From: Mucilaginibacter sp. OK098
Lineage (GTDB): Bacteria > Bacteroidota > Bacteroidia > Sphingobacteriales > Sphingobacteriaceae
Length of the DNA stretch: 64,000 nt
Direction: 5' to 3'
Assembly: GCF_900142915.1 (NCBI RefSeq)
Contig: NZ_FRCM01000002.1
Location: 62,001 to 126,000 of the forward strand
Position 1 is the first letter of the stretch. Each line of letters begins with the position of its first letter. Below, in pieces: positions 52,806-60,919 of the stretch. The notes beneath the pieces were generated by a model that worked only from the letters and a program-made list of their open reading frames with translations, was not told the origin of the DNA and made no database searches. The position numbers and the translations under genes were made by a program.

Positions 52806-53201
52806 ATGATGAAAATAAAATTTGTTATCGCCCTATTATGTTATTGCTGCATAATCAGCTGTAATCCATCGATAAATGCAGAAGGGCTTTATGGCAAATG
52901 GGATTATATTAAGATTGAGCACCCAAAAGGAGATTCACCGGATCTACAAACTAATGAGCTAAAACGACAAGGCGCATCTATTGAATTTTCAAAAGATAGT
53001 ACTTATGTGATCATGTGGGCCGGGAAACCATTATCACACGGCAAATTTGTGGCTGATGGCGATAAGATCATGATCAATGAAGATTTGCCGGATGGCACAA
53101 CACGCAGCTTTCCTTTTTATATTACTAAAGCGAGTGATAAGGAACTTGTGTTTGAAACAAAAACGAGTACAAATGCAAAAGTGACGGCGGTAAGAGAGTA
53201 G
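52806..53201 (+). CDS. Small lipocalin-like lipoprotein
   Basis: A 131-residue protein with lipobox CCIISC (about residue 19). The mature part starts like lipocalin-type Bacteroidota lipoproteins: GLYGKWDYIKIEHPKGD, then SIEFSKDSTYVIMWAGKPLSHGKFVADGDKIMIN, alternating strands of a small barrel. The ligand is unknown. An alternative start is the second Met. It is divergent from abfA and 38 bases from the convergent esterase gene. Confidence 0.65.
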   Translation: MMKIKFVIALLCYCCIISCNPSINAEGLYGKWDYIKIEHPKGDSPDLQTNELKRQGASIEFSKDSTYVIMWAGKPLSHGKFVADGDKIMINEDLPDGTTRSFPFYITKASDKELVFETKTSTNAKVTAVRE

Positions 53202-53239
53202 CATCGGATCAGCAATGTATGTAGTACTGACCTAACCAG

Positions 53240-54451
53240 TTATTTACCCTTTAAAAGCGCATTTAGTTTTGTCTGACTGTCCTTAAAACCAGGGTTTAAA
53301 ATAAGTGACTGCTTATAATTTTTAATAGCCTTTTCCTTATCTCCCTTTTTTACATAAGCATCACCCAGGCTATCGTAAGTATTGTATGATGAAGGGTACT
53401 CGGATACTGCCAGTTTAAACATCTCAATGGCATCATCAATCTTTTTCGGATTTTCAAGCAGGTCATATGCCCTGTTAATCAATAGGTCTTCCGATGGTTT
53501 GATAGTATATTGATATCTGTCAGATAATCGTTTATAAAATTGCATAGTAAGGTTCGCTGTTGAATCCTGGTTATTATCTATCCAAACAGGATACAAAAAT
53601 TTCAGCGCATCGTATATGGCTTTTGCCGGACCACTCCCATGTGATTCATCTTTATAATAATTATATTTATAAGTTAACCCCGATGAATTATCCTGCTGCA
53701 ACAGGGTATGAAAGTTTTGCAAGTCCTGGTAAAATTGCCCACCCTCCCCTGAAATACTCATGACCAAATATTTGGTTTTTAATGTCTCCGATTTTAACTT
53801 ATCAGCAGCATGCTGGATCAAATATTCATCATCCCACCATAAAGATGGACTGATTGCAAAATACGCATTAAACATATCAGGATGGTTCAATAAACAATGA
53901 ACAGTAAGCAAGCCTCCAAGTGAATGCCCTGAAAATATTTTAAAAGGAGCTGTTTTGTAATGCTGCTCAACATAAGGCATTACTTCATCATTAATAAACT
54001 GCAAAAACTTCTCCCCGCCTCCTGAGGTCCTTGTAAAGGCCGTTGCACTTGTATCCGGCTTGCTTACAGGATCAGCCTTATCAGAATGCGTGGGTGTAAG
54101 GTCCCTTTCGCGGTCGTAGTGATTATTGTCAATACCCACAACTATCATTCCCGGCATCATTGCCTGTGCTTTGGAAAGATAATCAATCAGTCCGGCGGTC
54201 ATCGTCAGTTGGTATTCAGCATCCAGCATGTACATTACAGGGCATGCTACTTTTGCATTTTCAGACCCCTTGTTGAGGTAAGGTGTGTATATGTAAATTT
54301 TCCGGTTTTCATTTAGTATTTTAGAGTGGATGGTTACAACGTCCGCTATTTTAACATAAGAGCTATCCGCCTGCTGTGCCCGGGAACTTAGCACAAAAAT
54401 TCCGTTAATAATAATTATCAATATGAAACGGGTAGTTGTCATCACTTGCAT
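53240..54451 (-). CDS. Secreted esterase (putative esterase family) with C-terminal TPR
   Basis: A 403-residue exported protein (signal IILIIIINGIFVLSSRAQ; a second in-frame ATG lies at 54442). The alpha/beta hydrolase part resembles IroE/Fes-type and esterase-D-type enzymes: KIYIYTPYL...CPVMYMLDAEY, nucleophile Ser in FSGHSLGGLLTVH, and His in YKDESHGSGP. Residues about 330-403 form two TPR units (YNTYDSLGDAYVKKGDKEKAIKNYKQSLILNPG). Substrate could be an acyl ester, feruloyl group or siderophore; undecided. Confidence 0.82.
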   Translation of the reverse strand: MQVMTTTRFILIIIINGIFVLSSRAQQADSSYVKIADVVTIHSKILNENRKIYIYTPYLNKGSENAKVACPVMYMLDAEYQLTMTAGLIDYLSKAQAMMPGMIVVGIDNNHYDRERDLTPTHSDKADPVSKPDTSATAFTRTSGGGEKFLQFINDEVMPYVEQHYKTAPFKIFSGHSLGGLLTVHCLLNHPDMFNAYFAISPSLWWDDEYLIQHAADKLKSETLKTKYLVMSISGEGGQFYQDLQNFHTLLQQDNSSGLTYKYNYYKDESHGSGPAKAIYDALKFLYPVWIDNNQDSTANLTMQFYKRLSDRYQYTIKPSEDLLINRAYDLLENPKKIDDAIEMFKLAVSEYPSSYNTYDSLGDAYVKKGDKEKAIKNYKQSLILNPGFKDSQTKLNALLKGK

Positions 54452-54504
54452 TTTATTTACTTTGTAATAGCAATTGTATATCCATTATTATTCCAAACAT
54501 ATAA

Positions 54505-54693
54505 AAATCTTATTATCAAATAATTAATGTTAAAAAGGCAGCAATAAATGTATCAAAATCGCACATTTCACCGTTCGCTTTTATTAAGGCCGGTGCAAGT
54601 TATATTTCAGGTTTGATTGGTAGAGACCCGGTGTTTTCTAAATCAGCAAAAGCAAAAATTGATAATCTCTATAAAAACAACAAAAAATGGTGA
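54505..54693 (+). pseudogene. Possible remnant of an NAD-dependent epimerase-like gene C-terminus
   Basis: An open frame without a start codon runs to TGA at 54691. It reads as real protein: FIKAGASYISGLIGRDPVFS and then KSAKAKIDNLYKNNKKW. The SGLIGRDPVFSKSAK stretch resembles the C-terminal region of extended short-chain dehydrogenases. With no upstream coding sequence in frame it can only be a leftover. The match is from memory and weak. Confidence 0.3.
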
Positions 54694-54735
54694 TACATTA
54701 TTAATAATTTGCACTTATCATTAAACAACAAAATT

Positions 54736-55278
54736 ATGCCGGAGATGAATATTTTGATTCGGACTGCAGCAGAAAGGGAAACTCTTTTTATAGCCTTATA
54801 TAAAAGCGTGTTTCCGTCTGTAGCACGATACATCAACAAAATGGGCGGCTCTTTTGATGAGGCGAAGGACATTTTCCAGGATGCATTGGTGATCTATTAT
54901 GAAAAAACGGCAGCTTCTGCTGTTTCGGTTAACAGTAATGAGAAAGTATATTTAATAGGCATCAGCAAACATTTATGGCTCAGGAAGTTTAAGGATAATA
55001 ACCACACGACCCCAATTGATGGTTTTGATATCACAATTGCTGCCGATGAAGATCAGCCATCAGAATCAAAGCTGATGCATTTTTTAGAAACTGCCGGTAA
55101 AAAGTGTATGGAACTGCTCCGCTCTTTTTATTACGACCAGCTTCCGCTTGCAGATGCGGCTAAACTGTTTGGCTTTTCGGGAGTACGATCAGCCACCGTA
55201 CAGAAATACAAGTGTTTGGAAAAAGTAAGAGAAACCATTAAAGAAAGATCATTGACCTATGAGGACTTCCTTAATTGA
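54736..55278 (+). CDS. ECF-type RNA polymerase sigma factor
   Basis: A 180-residue sigma-70 family protein from ATG 54736 (an upstream TTG is also open). Region 2 is SVARYINKMGGSFDEAKDIFQDALVIYYEK; region 4 is CMELLRSFYYDQLPLADAAKLFGFSGVRSATVQKYKCLEKVR, with the helix-turn-helix at its end. The linker between is short, as in ECF factors. Its last 20 bases overlap the next gene and clpP follows, so it is the first gene of a translationally coupled operon. Such small factors usually direct a narrow stress or surface regulon. Confidence 0.83.
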   Translation: MPEMNILIRTAAERETLFIALYKSVFPSVARYINKMGGSFDEAKDIFQDALVIYYEKTAASAVSVNSNEKVYLIGISKHLWLRKFKDNNHTTPIDGFDITIAADEDQPSESKLMHFLETAGKKCMELLRSFYYDQLPLADAAKLFGFSGVRSATVQKYKCLEKVRETIKERSLTYEDFLN

Positions 55279-55531
55279 GACCGAACAGATAGAAGCACAC
55301 CTGCTGCAGCTTTCGAATCCCGGCGATGCGCTGGTATTTGAAGCAAAGCTATTGCTTGACGATGAACTGAGCGATAAGCTGTACTGGCAAAAGTCAACCT
55401 ATAACATGGTGAAGTTATATGGCCGCAACCAGCTAAAAAAAGAAATCGAAGCCGTACATCAAACGCTTTTCAGGGAAACAGCACATAAAAGCTTTAGTGA
55501 AAAAATAAGGCAGATCTTTTCGAAACGATAA
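55259..55531 (+). CDS. Small soluble protein coupled to the sigma factor, candidate anti-sigma or adaptor
   Basis: A 90-residue protein whose ATG lies inside the sigma gene (20-base overlap, other frame). It is charged and helical: IETEQIEAHLLQLSNPGDALVFEAKLLL, then KLYGRNQLKKEIEAVHQTLF and a basic tail KIRQIFSKR. The EQIEAHLL...LVFEAKLLLD start recalls the N-terminal helices of anti-sigma factors, but there is no zinc motif and no membrane helix. Eleven bases later clpP begins. An anti-sigma or protease-adaptor role is inferred from position alone. Confidence 0.6.
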   Translation: MRTSLIETEQIEAHLLQLSNPGDALVFEAKLLLDDELSDKLYWQKSTYNMVKLYGRNQLKKEIEAVHQTLFRETAHKSFSEKIRQIFSKR

Positions 55532-55542
55532 CCCAATAAATT

Positions 55543-56238
55543 ATGAATATCGATAAAAATGAATTCCGCAAATTTGCGGCAGGGCATTGCCATGTCAAAA
55601 CCCAGCCGCTTGATAATTACATTGCCGCAGTTTCAAGCAGCGGTCCGTTAATGGCCCAAACCCCCTATATTACCGAAGAGCGTGAGCTGCGTGTTGCCCA
55701 AATGGATGTTTTTTCGCGCCTGATGATGGACAGGATCATATTTTTAGGCAATGCAGTGGATGATAATGTAGCCAATATCATCCAGGCGCAGTTGCTGTTC
55801 CTGCAATCAACAGATCCTAAAAAAGATATCCAGATGTATATCAACTCGCCCGGCGGATCGGTTTATGCCGGATATGGGATTTATGATACCATGCAATTGA
55901 TCAGCCCTGATGTTGCCACCATTTGTACAGGCCTTGCGGCATCAATGGCATCGGTGTTACTATGCGCAGGTGCGAAAGGTAAACGCGCAGCCCTGAATCA
56001 CTCAAGAGTGATGCTTCACCAGCCGCTTGGCGGCGTGCAGGGCCCGGCATCTGATATTGAAATAACCGCCCGCGAAGTACTAAAGGTTAAAAAAGAGCTG
56101 TACACCATCCTCGCCAAACACAGCGGCCAGGAATACCAAAAGATCCACGACGTATCAGACCGCGACTTCTGGATGGACGGCGCCGAAGCAAAAGAGTTTG
56201 GATTAATTGATGAGGTACTGGGGGGAGTTCATAGTTGA
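55543..56238 (+). CDS. clpP: ATP-dependent Clp protease proteolytic subunit (ClpP paralogue)
   Basis: Serine peptidase of 231 residues. The triad is present: Ser134 in GLAASMASVLL, His160 in RVMLHQPLGGVQG, and Asp209 in VSDRDFWMDG. IQMYINSPGGSVYAGYGIYDTMQ is the family core. The N-terminus has about 35 extra residues (MNIDKNEFRKFAAGHCHVKT...) before the usual PYITEER. No clpX or trigger-factor gene is adjacent, unlike the usual housekeeping locus; here it is the third gene of a sigma-factor operon, so it may be a specialised second ClpP. Confidence 0.92.
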   Translation: MNIDKNEFRKFAAGHCHVKTQPLDNYIAAVSSSGPLMAQTPYITEERELRVAQMDVFSRLMMDRIIFLGNAVDDNVANIIQAQLLFLQSTDPKKDIQMYINSPGGSVYAGYGIYDTMQLISPDVATICTGLAASMASVLLCAGAKGKRAALNHSRVMLHQPLGGVQGPASDIEITAREVLKVKKELYTILAKHSGQEYQKIHDVSDRDFWMDGAEAKEFGLIDEVLGGVHS

Positions 56239-56430
56239 CGAACGTTCATAGCTGATGGTTCATGGTTCATAGCCGGAAAAGAGTAGCAGCAATGGCAAGG
56301 AGCAGTAAAGATAAATGGAACTACTCGCCGCATTGCAATTACTATGCCCCATTAACCAATTGCAGCTACCATGAACTATGAACCATCAGCTATGAACTTT
56401 TTCCATGATCTATGAACCATCAACTATGAA
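56239..56430. repeat. Word-repeat inverted pair (GATGGTTCATGGTTCATAG / ATGAACCATCAACTATG)
   Basis: G-words follow clpP (56239-56275) and C-words fill 56355-56430 up to the MFS stop. GAACCATCAGCTATGAAC and GAACCATCAACTATGAAC are near-identical units. The two sides can form a long hairpin between the convergent genes. Confidence 0.6.
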
Positions 56431-57651
56431 CTAATGAGCGCCAACCTGATCAATCGCTTCAACCGGTTGTTTAATATTTCTTCTGCCTATTATCAACAAT
56501 AACAACGCTAATACTGCCGCAGTTGCCATTAACCCGGCCATAGGGATGGTGCTGCGGCTTTTAAACATACTTACTACTATAGATGTAAGCGTACCCATTG
56601 CCATTTGGAGCGCACCCATCAAGGCTGCAGCAGTACCAGCATTTTTTGCAAATGGCGCAAGCGACAATGCCGCCGTGTTTGGATAAGTAATGCCTACACA
56701 GCATAAAAAGGCAAATACAGTAACGATAGTTCCATAAATCCCCAGCCAGTTGCCGGTTGATCCGATTACGAAGATAATACCGATAATTACCATCGCAGGC
56801 AGGGTTACATTTACTATTTGCTCACTTTTATATCTGTTGGTCAGCATGCCATTGAGTTGGCTGGAGCCGATAAAGCCAATTGAAAGCAATGCAAAGATCC
56901 ACCCATAAACTTTACTGCTAACCCCATAAACGTCCATAAAAACAAATGGCGATGCAGCCAGGTAAGCAAACAAACCTGAGAAACCTATTGCCCCGCAAAC
57001 CGCATAAGTATAAAATTGCGGATGTTTCATTACCGACCAAAAACTGGTAATAATTGGAACTGGCCTTAGTGAATACGAAGGATCAGGCTGGTAGCTTTCT
57101 GGTAAAATAAAAATCACTGCTAAAAGAATAAAAAAGGCAATCCCAGCCAGTATTAAAAATATCAATTGCCAGCCAAATGCCGCAGTAATATAGCCGCCAA
57201 CTGTTGGTGCAAGCATGGGCGATACGCCTAATATCAGTATCAGCAGGGCAAATACTTTGGCATTGTCTTCTACCGGAAAAATGTCGCGTACCATGGCCAT
57301 TGCGGCTACTGTTGCCGCACAGCTGCCTATTGCCTGGATAAAGCGCAACACGATCAATTGTTCTATCGACCCAACAAAAAAACAACCGATAGATGCCACA
57401 ATGTAAAGCACCATACCGATATACAAGGGCTTCTTGCGGCCAAACCTGTCAAGCAGCGGACCATACAACAGTTGCCCCGCCGAGATCCCGATAAAGAAAC
57501 CGGATAATGACAGTGAAACCTGGGCAGTGGTAGTATGTAATGATTTTGCTATAGCGGGAAAACCCGGTAAATACATATCAATTGAAAAAGGCGCAATTGC
57601 TGTAAGCGCGCCTAATATAAGCACGAGTAAAAAATAACGTTTTGAAGTCAT
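56431..57651 (-). CDS. Bcr/CflA-family multidrug efflux MFS transporter
   Basis: A 406-residue inner-membrane proton antiporter with 12 hydrophobic helices. The early PFSIDMYLPGFPAIAKSLHTTTAQVSLSLSGFF segment is the Bcr/CflA signature, the motif-A loop is LLDRFGRKKPLYIG, and motif C appears as ILGVSPMLAPTVGGYI. Relatives export bicyclomycin, chloramphenicol and other drugs; the substrate here is unknown. It stands alone, convergent with clpP. Confidence 0.9.
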   Translation of the reverse strand: MTSKRYFLLVLILGALTAIAPFSIDMYLPGFPAIAKSLHTTTAQVSLSLSGFFIGISAGQLLYGPLLDRFGRKKPLYIGMVLYIVASIGCFFVGSIEQLIVLRFIQAIGSCAATVAAMAMVRDIFPVEDNAKVFALLILILGVSPMLAPTVGGYITAAFGWQLIFLILAGIAFFILLAVIFILPESYQPDPSYSLRPVPIITSFWSVMKHPQFYTYAVCGAIGFSGLFAYLAASPFVFMDVYGVSSKVYGWIFALLSIGFIGSSQLNGMLTNRYKSEQIVNVTLPAMVIIGIIFVIGSTGNWLGIYGTIVTVFAFLCCVGITYPNTAALSLAPFAKNAGTAAALMGALQMAMGTLTSIVVSMFKSRSTIPMAGLMATAAVLALLLLIIGRRNIKQPVEAIDQVGAH

Positions 57652-57837
57652 AGAAAATCATGTTACCCAACCATACTTGTTTGGGCTTACGAAGATAGAA
57701 ATGCTTTTTCATGATGGTGTTCATATTGCAATATGAACCACTAAACATGACCTGGAAATTACTTTGTCCGCGCACCGGCCATTTTATCATAGCTGACTGT
57801 GAAGACACAGCTTTTAGAAAGATTGATATTTGTAGCT

Positions 57838-57872
57838 ACCATGAACCATAAACTATGAACCATAAACTTAAC
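57838..57872. repeat. C-word repeat ATGAACCATAAACTATGAAC
   Basis: Same family as 56355-56430; read on the VOC gene's strand it gives G-words directly after its stop. Confidence 0.5.
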
Positions 57873-58271
57873 TCACAACTCACAATTAATCATCCAGCTC
57901 ACACCGTAGCTATCGGTAACCTGCCCGAATAATGCGCCCCAAAACTGTTTTTCCAGCGGCATGGTGACTTTCCCGCCCGCGCTCAACTGATCAAATATGG
58001 AACGCGCCTGTGCTTCATCTGTGAGGCCTATACTCAGGTAAATGCCGTTGCCATGATCCACGGGCTGGCCGGGCATCCCGTCGGAGAACATCAGCATGTT
58101 ATCACCAAATTCCAGGCGGGCATGCATAATTTTATCCTGGTAGTTGGCCTCTGCAGGAAACATTTCGCCAAAACGGTTCAGATCACTGATGGCGCCATTG
58201 AAAATTTTCTGGTAATAGTTCAGTGCTTCCTCAGTATTACCGGGGAAGTTTAAATATGGAATTAGTTTCAT
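57873..58271 (-). CDS. VOC-family (PhnB-like) protein
   Basis: A 132-residue glyoxalase-fold protein: MKLIPYLNFPGNTEEALNYYQKIFNG is the PhnB-type N-terminus, and FGQVTDSYGVSWMINCEL the matching C-terminal strand. I start at 58271; nine upstream codons are open but unconserved. PhnB-like members lack a known reaction and several lack metal ligands. It faces the divergent gluconate transporter gene with a 143-base gap. Confidence 0.85.
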   Translation of the reverse strand: MKLIPYLNFPGNTEEALNYYQKIFNGAISDLNRFGEMFPAEANYQDKIMHARLEFGDNMLMFSDGMPGQPVDHGNGIYLSIGLTDEAQARSIFDQLSAGGKVTMPLEKQFWGALFGQVTDSYGVSWMINCEL

Positions 58272-58414
58272 TGTAGGTTTGTTTTTACTAAAGTACAAAG
58301 ATTTTTATCTCCAAAAATTTCAAACCCGAATAATGTTATTATTTTAGACCTCAACAGGTAAGGGATCTTTTCCCATTATTTAAAAACACCTATTAAACCC
58401 ATCATTAACAAACA

Positions 58415-59731
58415 ATGACGCTATTAATTATCCTCTTTTGCATTATCCTGCTCATCTTATTAGTAAGCTGGGCCAAAGTAAATCCATTTGTAGCATTCCT
58501 CTTAGTTTCAATAACAGCAGGGTTGCTATTGGGTATTCCTTTAGAGAAGGTTACCAAATCAGTACAACATGGATTGGGGGATACCCTGGGGGCTATCTCA
58601 ATAATTATTTGTTTGGGCGCAATGATAGGTAAACTGGTTGCTACCAGTGGTGCCGCCCAAAAAATTGCCGAAGTTTTGGTTAATGCCTTCGGGATAAAAT
58701 ATATCCAATGGGCGCTGGTATTGGCAGGATTTATTATCGGCATCCCCTTGTTTTATGAAACCGGCTTCGTATTAATGGTGCCGCTTATTTTTTCTGTAGT
58801 ATATAAGTATAAGCTGCACCCTGTATTTATAGGCTTGCCTATGCTGGCTGCCTTATCAGTAACCCATGGCTTTTTGCCTCCTCACCCCTCGCCTTCTGCC
58901 CTGGTTATAACATTCCATGCTGATATGGGTAAAACGTTAAAATACGGGCTTATCCTGGCTATCCCGGCCATTATTTTAGCCGGACCGGTATTTGCACGAA
59001 CCCTAAAAAAGATCCAATCAAACCCGTTAAAAACCTTTATGGCCGATGAAATACCATCTAACCAGTTGCCAAGTGCCTTTATAAGTTTTTTTACCGCCTT
59101 ATTACCGGTGATACTGATAATGAGTACTACGCTGTACTTAAATACCGATCACAGTACAACATCTATTCATAAGCTGATAGCATTTATAGGTGAAACACCT
59201 ATTGTTATGCTGATATCCCTTATTGTTGCCACCTTTACTTTAGGCATAAAACAAGGGAAAGACATGAAGTTTTTGGGTGGAATATATACCCATGCCGTAA
59301 AAGATGTTTCTATGATCCTGCTTATTGTAGCCGGATCAGGTGCTTTCAAGGCGGTACTTACCGATAGCGGCGCAAACAATAACATAGCAAGTTTATTGCA
59401 AAGCTTTCATTTACAACCGCTTGTTTTAGGCTGGTTAATTGCAGCTATTATCCGGGTAAGTTTAGGCTCTGCAACAGTTGCAGGCTTAACAGCAGCGGGG
59501 ATAATTTCAACCTTAGTATTACATGATCCATCAATAAACCCAAACCTGATGGTGCTGGCAATAGGCGCTGGCAGCCTTGCTTTTTCTCACCTGAATGATG
59601 GCGGTTTCTGGTTGTTTAAAGAGTATTTTAATCTTTCTATAAAAGACACCATCCGCTCATGGACGGTTATGGAAACAATGGTCTCGTTTATTGGATTGAT
59701 AGGGGTTTTGGTGTTGAACCAAATTGTGTAA
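58415..59731 (+). CDS. Gluconate:H+ symporter (GntP family)
   Basis: A 438-residue inner-membrane permease with 12-14 hydrophobic helices. GntP-family features include AISIIICLGAMIGKLVATSGAAQKIAE, IPLFYETGFVLMVPLIF, HGFLPPHPSPSALV and the C-terminal FSHLNDGGFWLFKEYFNLS. It imports gluconate or a related sugar acid. No gluconate kinase or dehydratase lies beside it, so the substrate could differ. Followed by a strong bidirectional terminator. Confidence 0.9.
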   Translation: MTLLIILFCIILLILLVSWAKVNPFVAFLLVSITAGLLLGIPLEKVTKSVQHGLGDTLGAISIIICLGAMIGKLVATSGAAQKIAEVLVNAFGIKYIQWALVLAGFIIGIPLFYETGFVLMVPLIFSVVYKYKLHPVFIGLPMLAALSVTHGFLPPHPSPSALVITFHADMGKTLKYGLILAIPAIILAGPVFARTLKKIQSNPLKTFMADEIPSNQLPSAFISFFTALLPVILIMSTTLYLNTDHSTTSIHKLIAFIGETPIVMLISLIVATFTLGIKQGKDMKFLGGIYTHAVKDVSMILLIVAGSGAFKAVLTDSGANNNIASLLQSFHLQPLVLGWLIAAIIRVSLGSATVAGLTAAGIISTLVLHDPSINPNLMVLAIGAGSLAFSHLNDGGFWLFKEYFNLSIKDTIRSWTVMETMVSFIGLIGVLVLNQIV

Positions 59732-59742
59732 ATGGGTTAGGA

Positions 59743-59808
59743 GCGAAAAACAGGGGCCTCGTGCGATTCCCTCCTTGGGTAGGGAATCGCACAAGGCCAT
59801 CGCTTTTT
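59743..59808. terminator. Bidirectional terminator between gntP-like and sterol desaturase genes
   Basis: 18-base arms (GGCCTCGTGCGATTCCCT at 59755-59772 and its complement at 59781-59798, one G-T pair) flanked by GCGAAAAA on the left and CGCTTTTT on the right, so a T-run follows in both directions. Confidence 0.85.
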
Positions 59809-59815
59809 AAATTGC

Positions 59816-60850
59816 TTACCCTCGAACCAATTCTTCCGATTTATTCTCTTCTATCCCCTGCCTCTTCTCCAACTCCTCAAAATATTTCTTCCTTACCACA
59901 CTCGACATTTTATGATCGCCTGTGTGGCTCCAGCCGGGTGGCATAAAAATGTATAATACCTTGTTCTTAATACCGGGGGCTTTTGCAACATCTTTTCCAA
60001 GAGCCACTATCTCCCCAAAATAGGCATCTAAAAAGCTATGCGGTTTCATCGGCCTGGAAATACCGTATTCAATTGGCATATTGCGATCCTCGGGTTCATA
60101 GGTACCAAATACTTTGTCCCAAATGTTTAGCAGGTTACAAAAATTAGTATCCATGTACCTTGGGTTTTTAGCGTGATGCACCCGGTGATGTGATGGTGTA
60201 AGAATGATCTTATTTAAAAACCCGAACCGCGCATCCTGCACTAAATTTTCGCCGATATGGATAAAAGCGCCCCAGGTGCCGTCAACAAACATAATTACAA
60301 ACAGCATGGCGGGATTAACACCCAGTAAAATACATATAGTAGTACGTATCACATCTGCATACGGGCCTTCTAAAAAGAAATGGGCATAAGTTACTGATAA
60401 ATTCATGCTCGCAGGCGCATGATGGGTGGAGTGCAGGCACCATAAGATCCGTACTTTATGCGCCAGAAAGTGATAAATAAAATGCGAAAATTCCCAAACA
60501 ATATATCCGTAAATAAACCAATACCAAGTAAAGGTAAGTTGCAAAATGGCATATTTGGCAAACAGGCCTATACAAAGGCCAACCATAGCAAAAGAGATCA
60601 GCCTGCCAACAAATGCATTTAACACATAGGTAAAGAACGATATTTTATAATCTATCACTTTAAACCGCTTATAAAAAGCAGCCCTAATAATTTCAATAAC
60701 CAATAAAAACGGGATAAGCGGGCCTAAAACCGAAGTTATACCATGATAGGTTAACAGCTCTGTGTAATTACCGGTTTTTATAATATCAATCAAATTACCA
60801 AAGCCAAAAAAGCCGGTAATTTCACCCCATACTGCTTTTAAAAAATCCAT
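59816..60850 (-). CDS. Sterol desaturase/fatty acid hydroxylase-superfamily protein
   Basis: A 344-residue membrane di-iron enzyme with 4-5 hydrophobic helices in its first half. His boxes are visible: HFIYHFLAH, then HSTHHAPASMNLS and later HRVHHAKNPRYMD. The C-terminal region continues FCNLLNIWDKVFGTYEP, a family mark. Bacterial members hydroxylate or desaturate lipids, including carotenoids and sphingolipid or ether-lipid parts; the substrate here is unknown. Confidence 0.87.
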   Translation of the reverse strand: MDFLKAVWGEITGFFGFGNLIDIIKTGNYTELLTYHGITSVLGPLIPFLLVIEIIRAAFYKRFKVIDYKISFFTYVLNAFVGRLISFAMVGLCIGLFAKYAILQLTFTWYWFIYGYIVWEFSHFIYHFLAHKVRILWCLHSTHHAPASMNLSVTYAHFFLEGPYADVIRTTICILLGVNPAMLFVIMFVDGTWGAFIHIGENLVQDARFGFLNKIILTPSHHRVHHAKNPRYMDTNFCNLLNIWDKVFGTYEPEDRNMPIEYGISRPMKPHSFLDAYFGEIVALGKDVAKAPGIKNKVLYIFMPPGWSHTGDHKMSSVVRKKYFEELEKRQGIEENKSEELVRG

Positions 60851-60919
60851 ATTTTAATAAATATTACGTATCAGTCAATCGCAATGTACAAATAACCCGA
60901 TATAAAAAAAATGGGGGTT

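Noticed and set aside
59659..59946. Plus-strand frame over the bidirectional terminator
   Set aside because: It reads through the terminator hairpin and antisense to the desaturase gene; no coding features.
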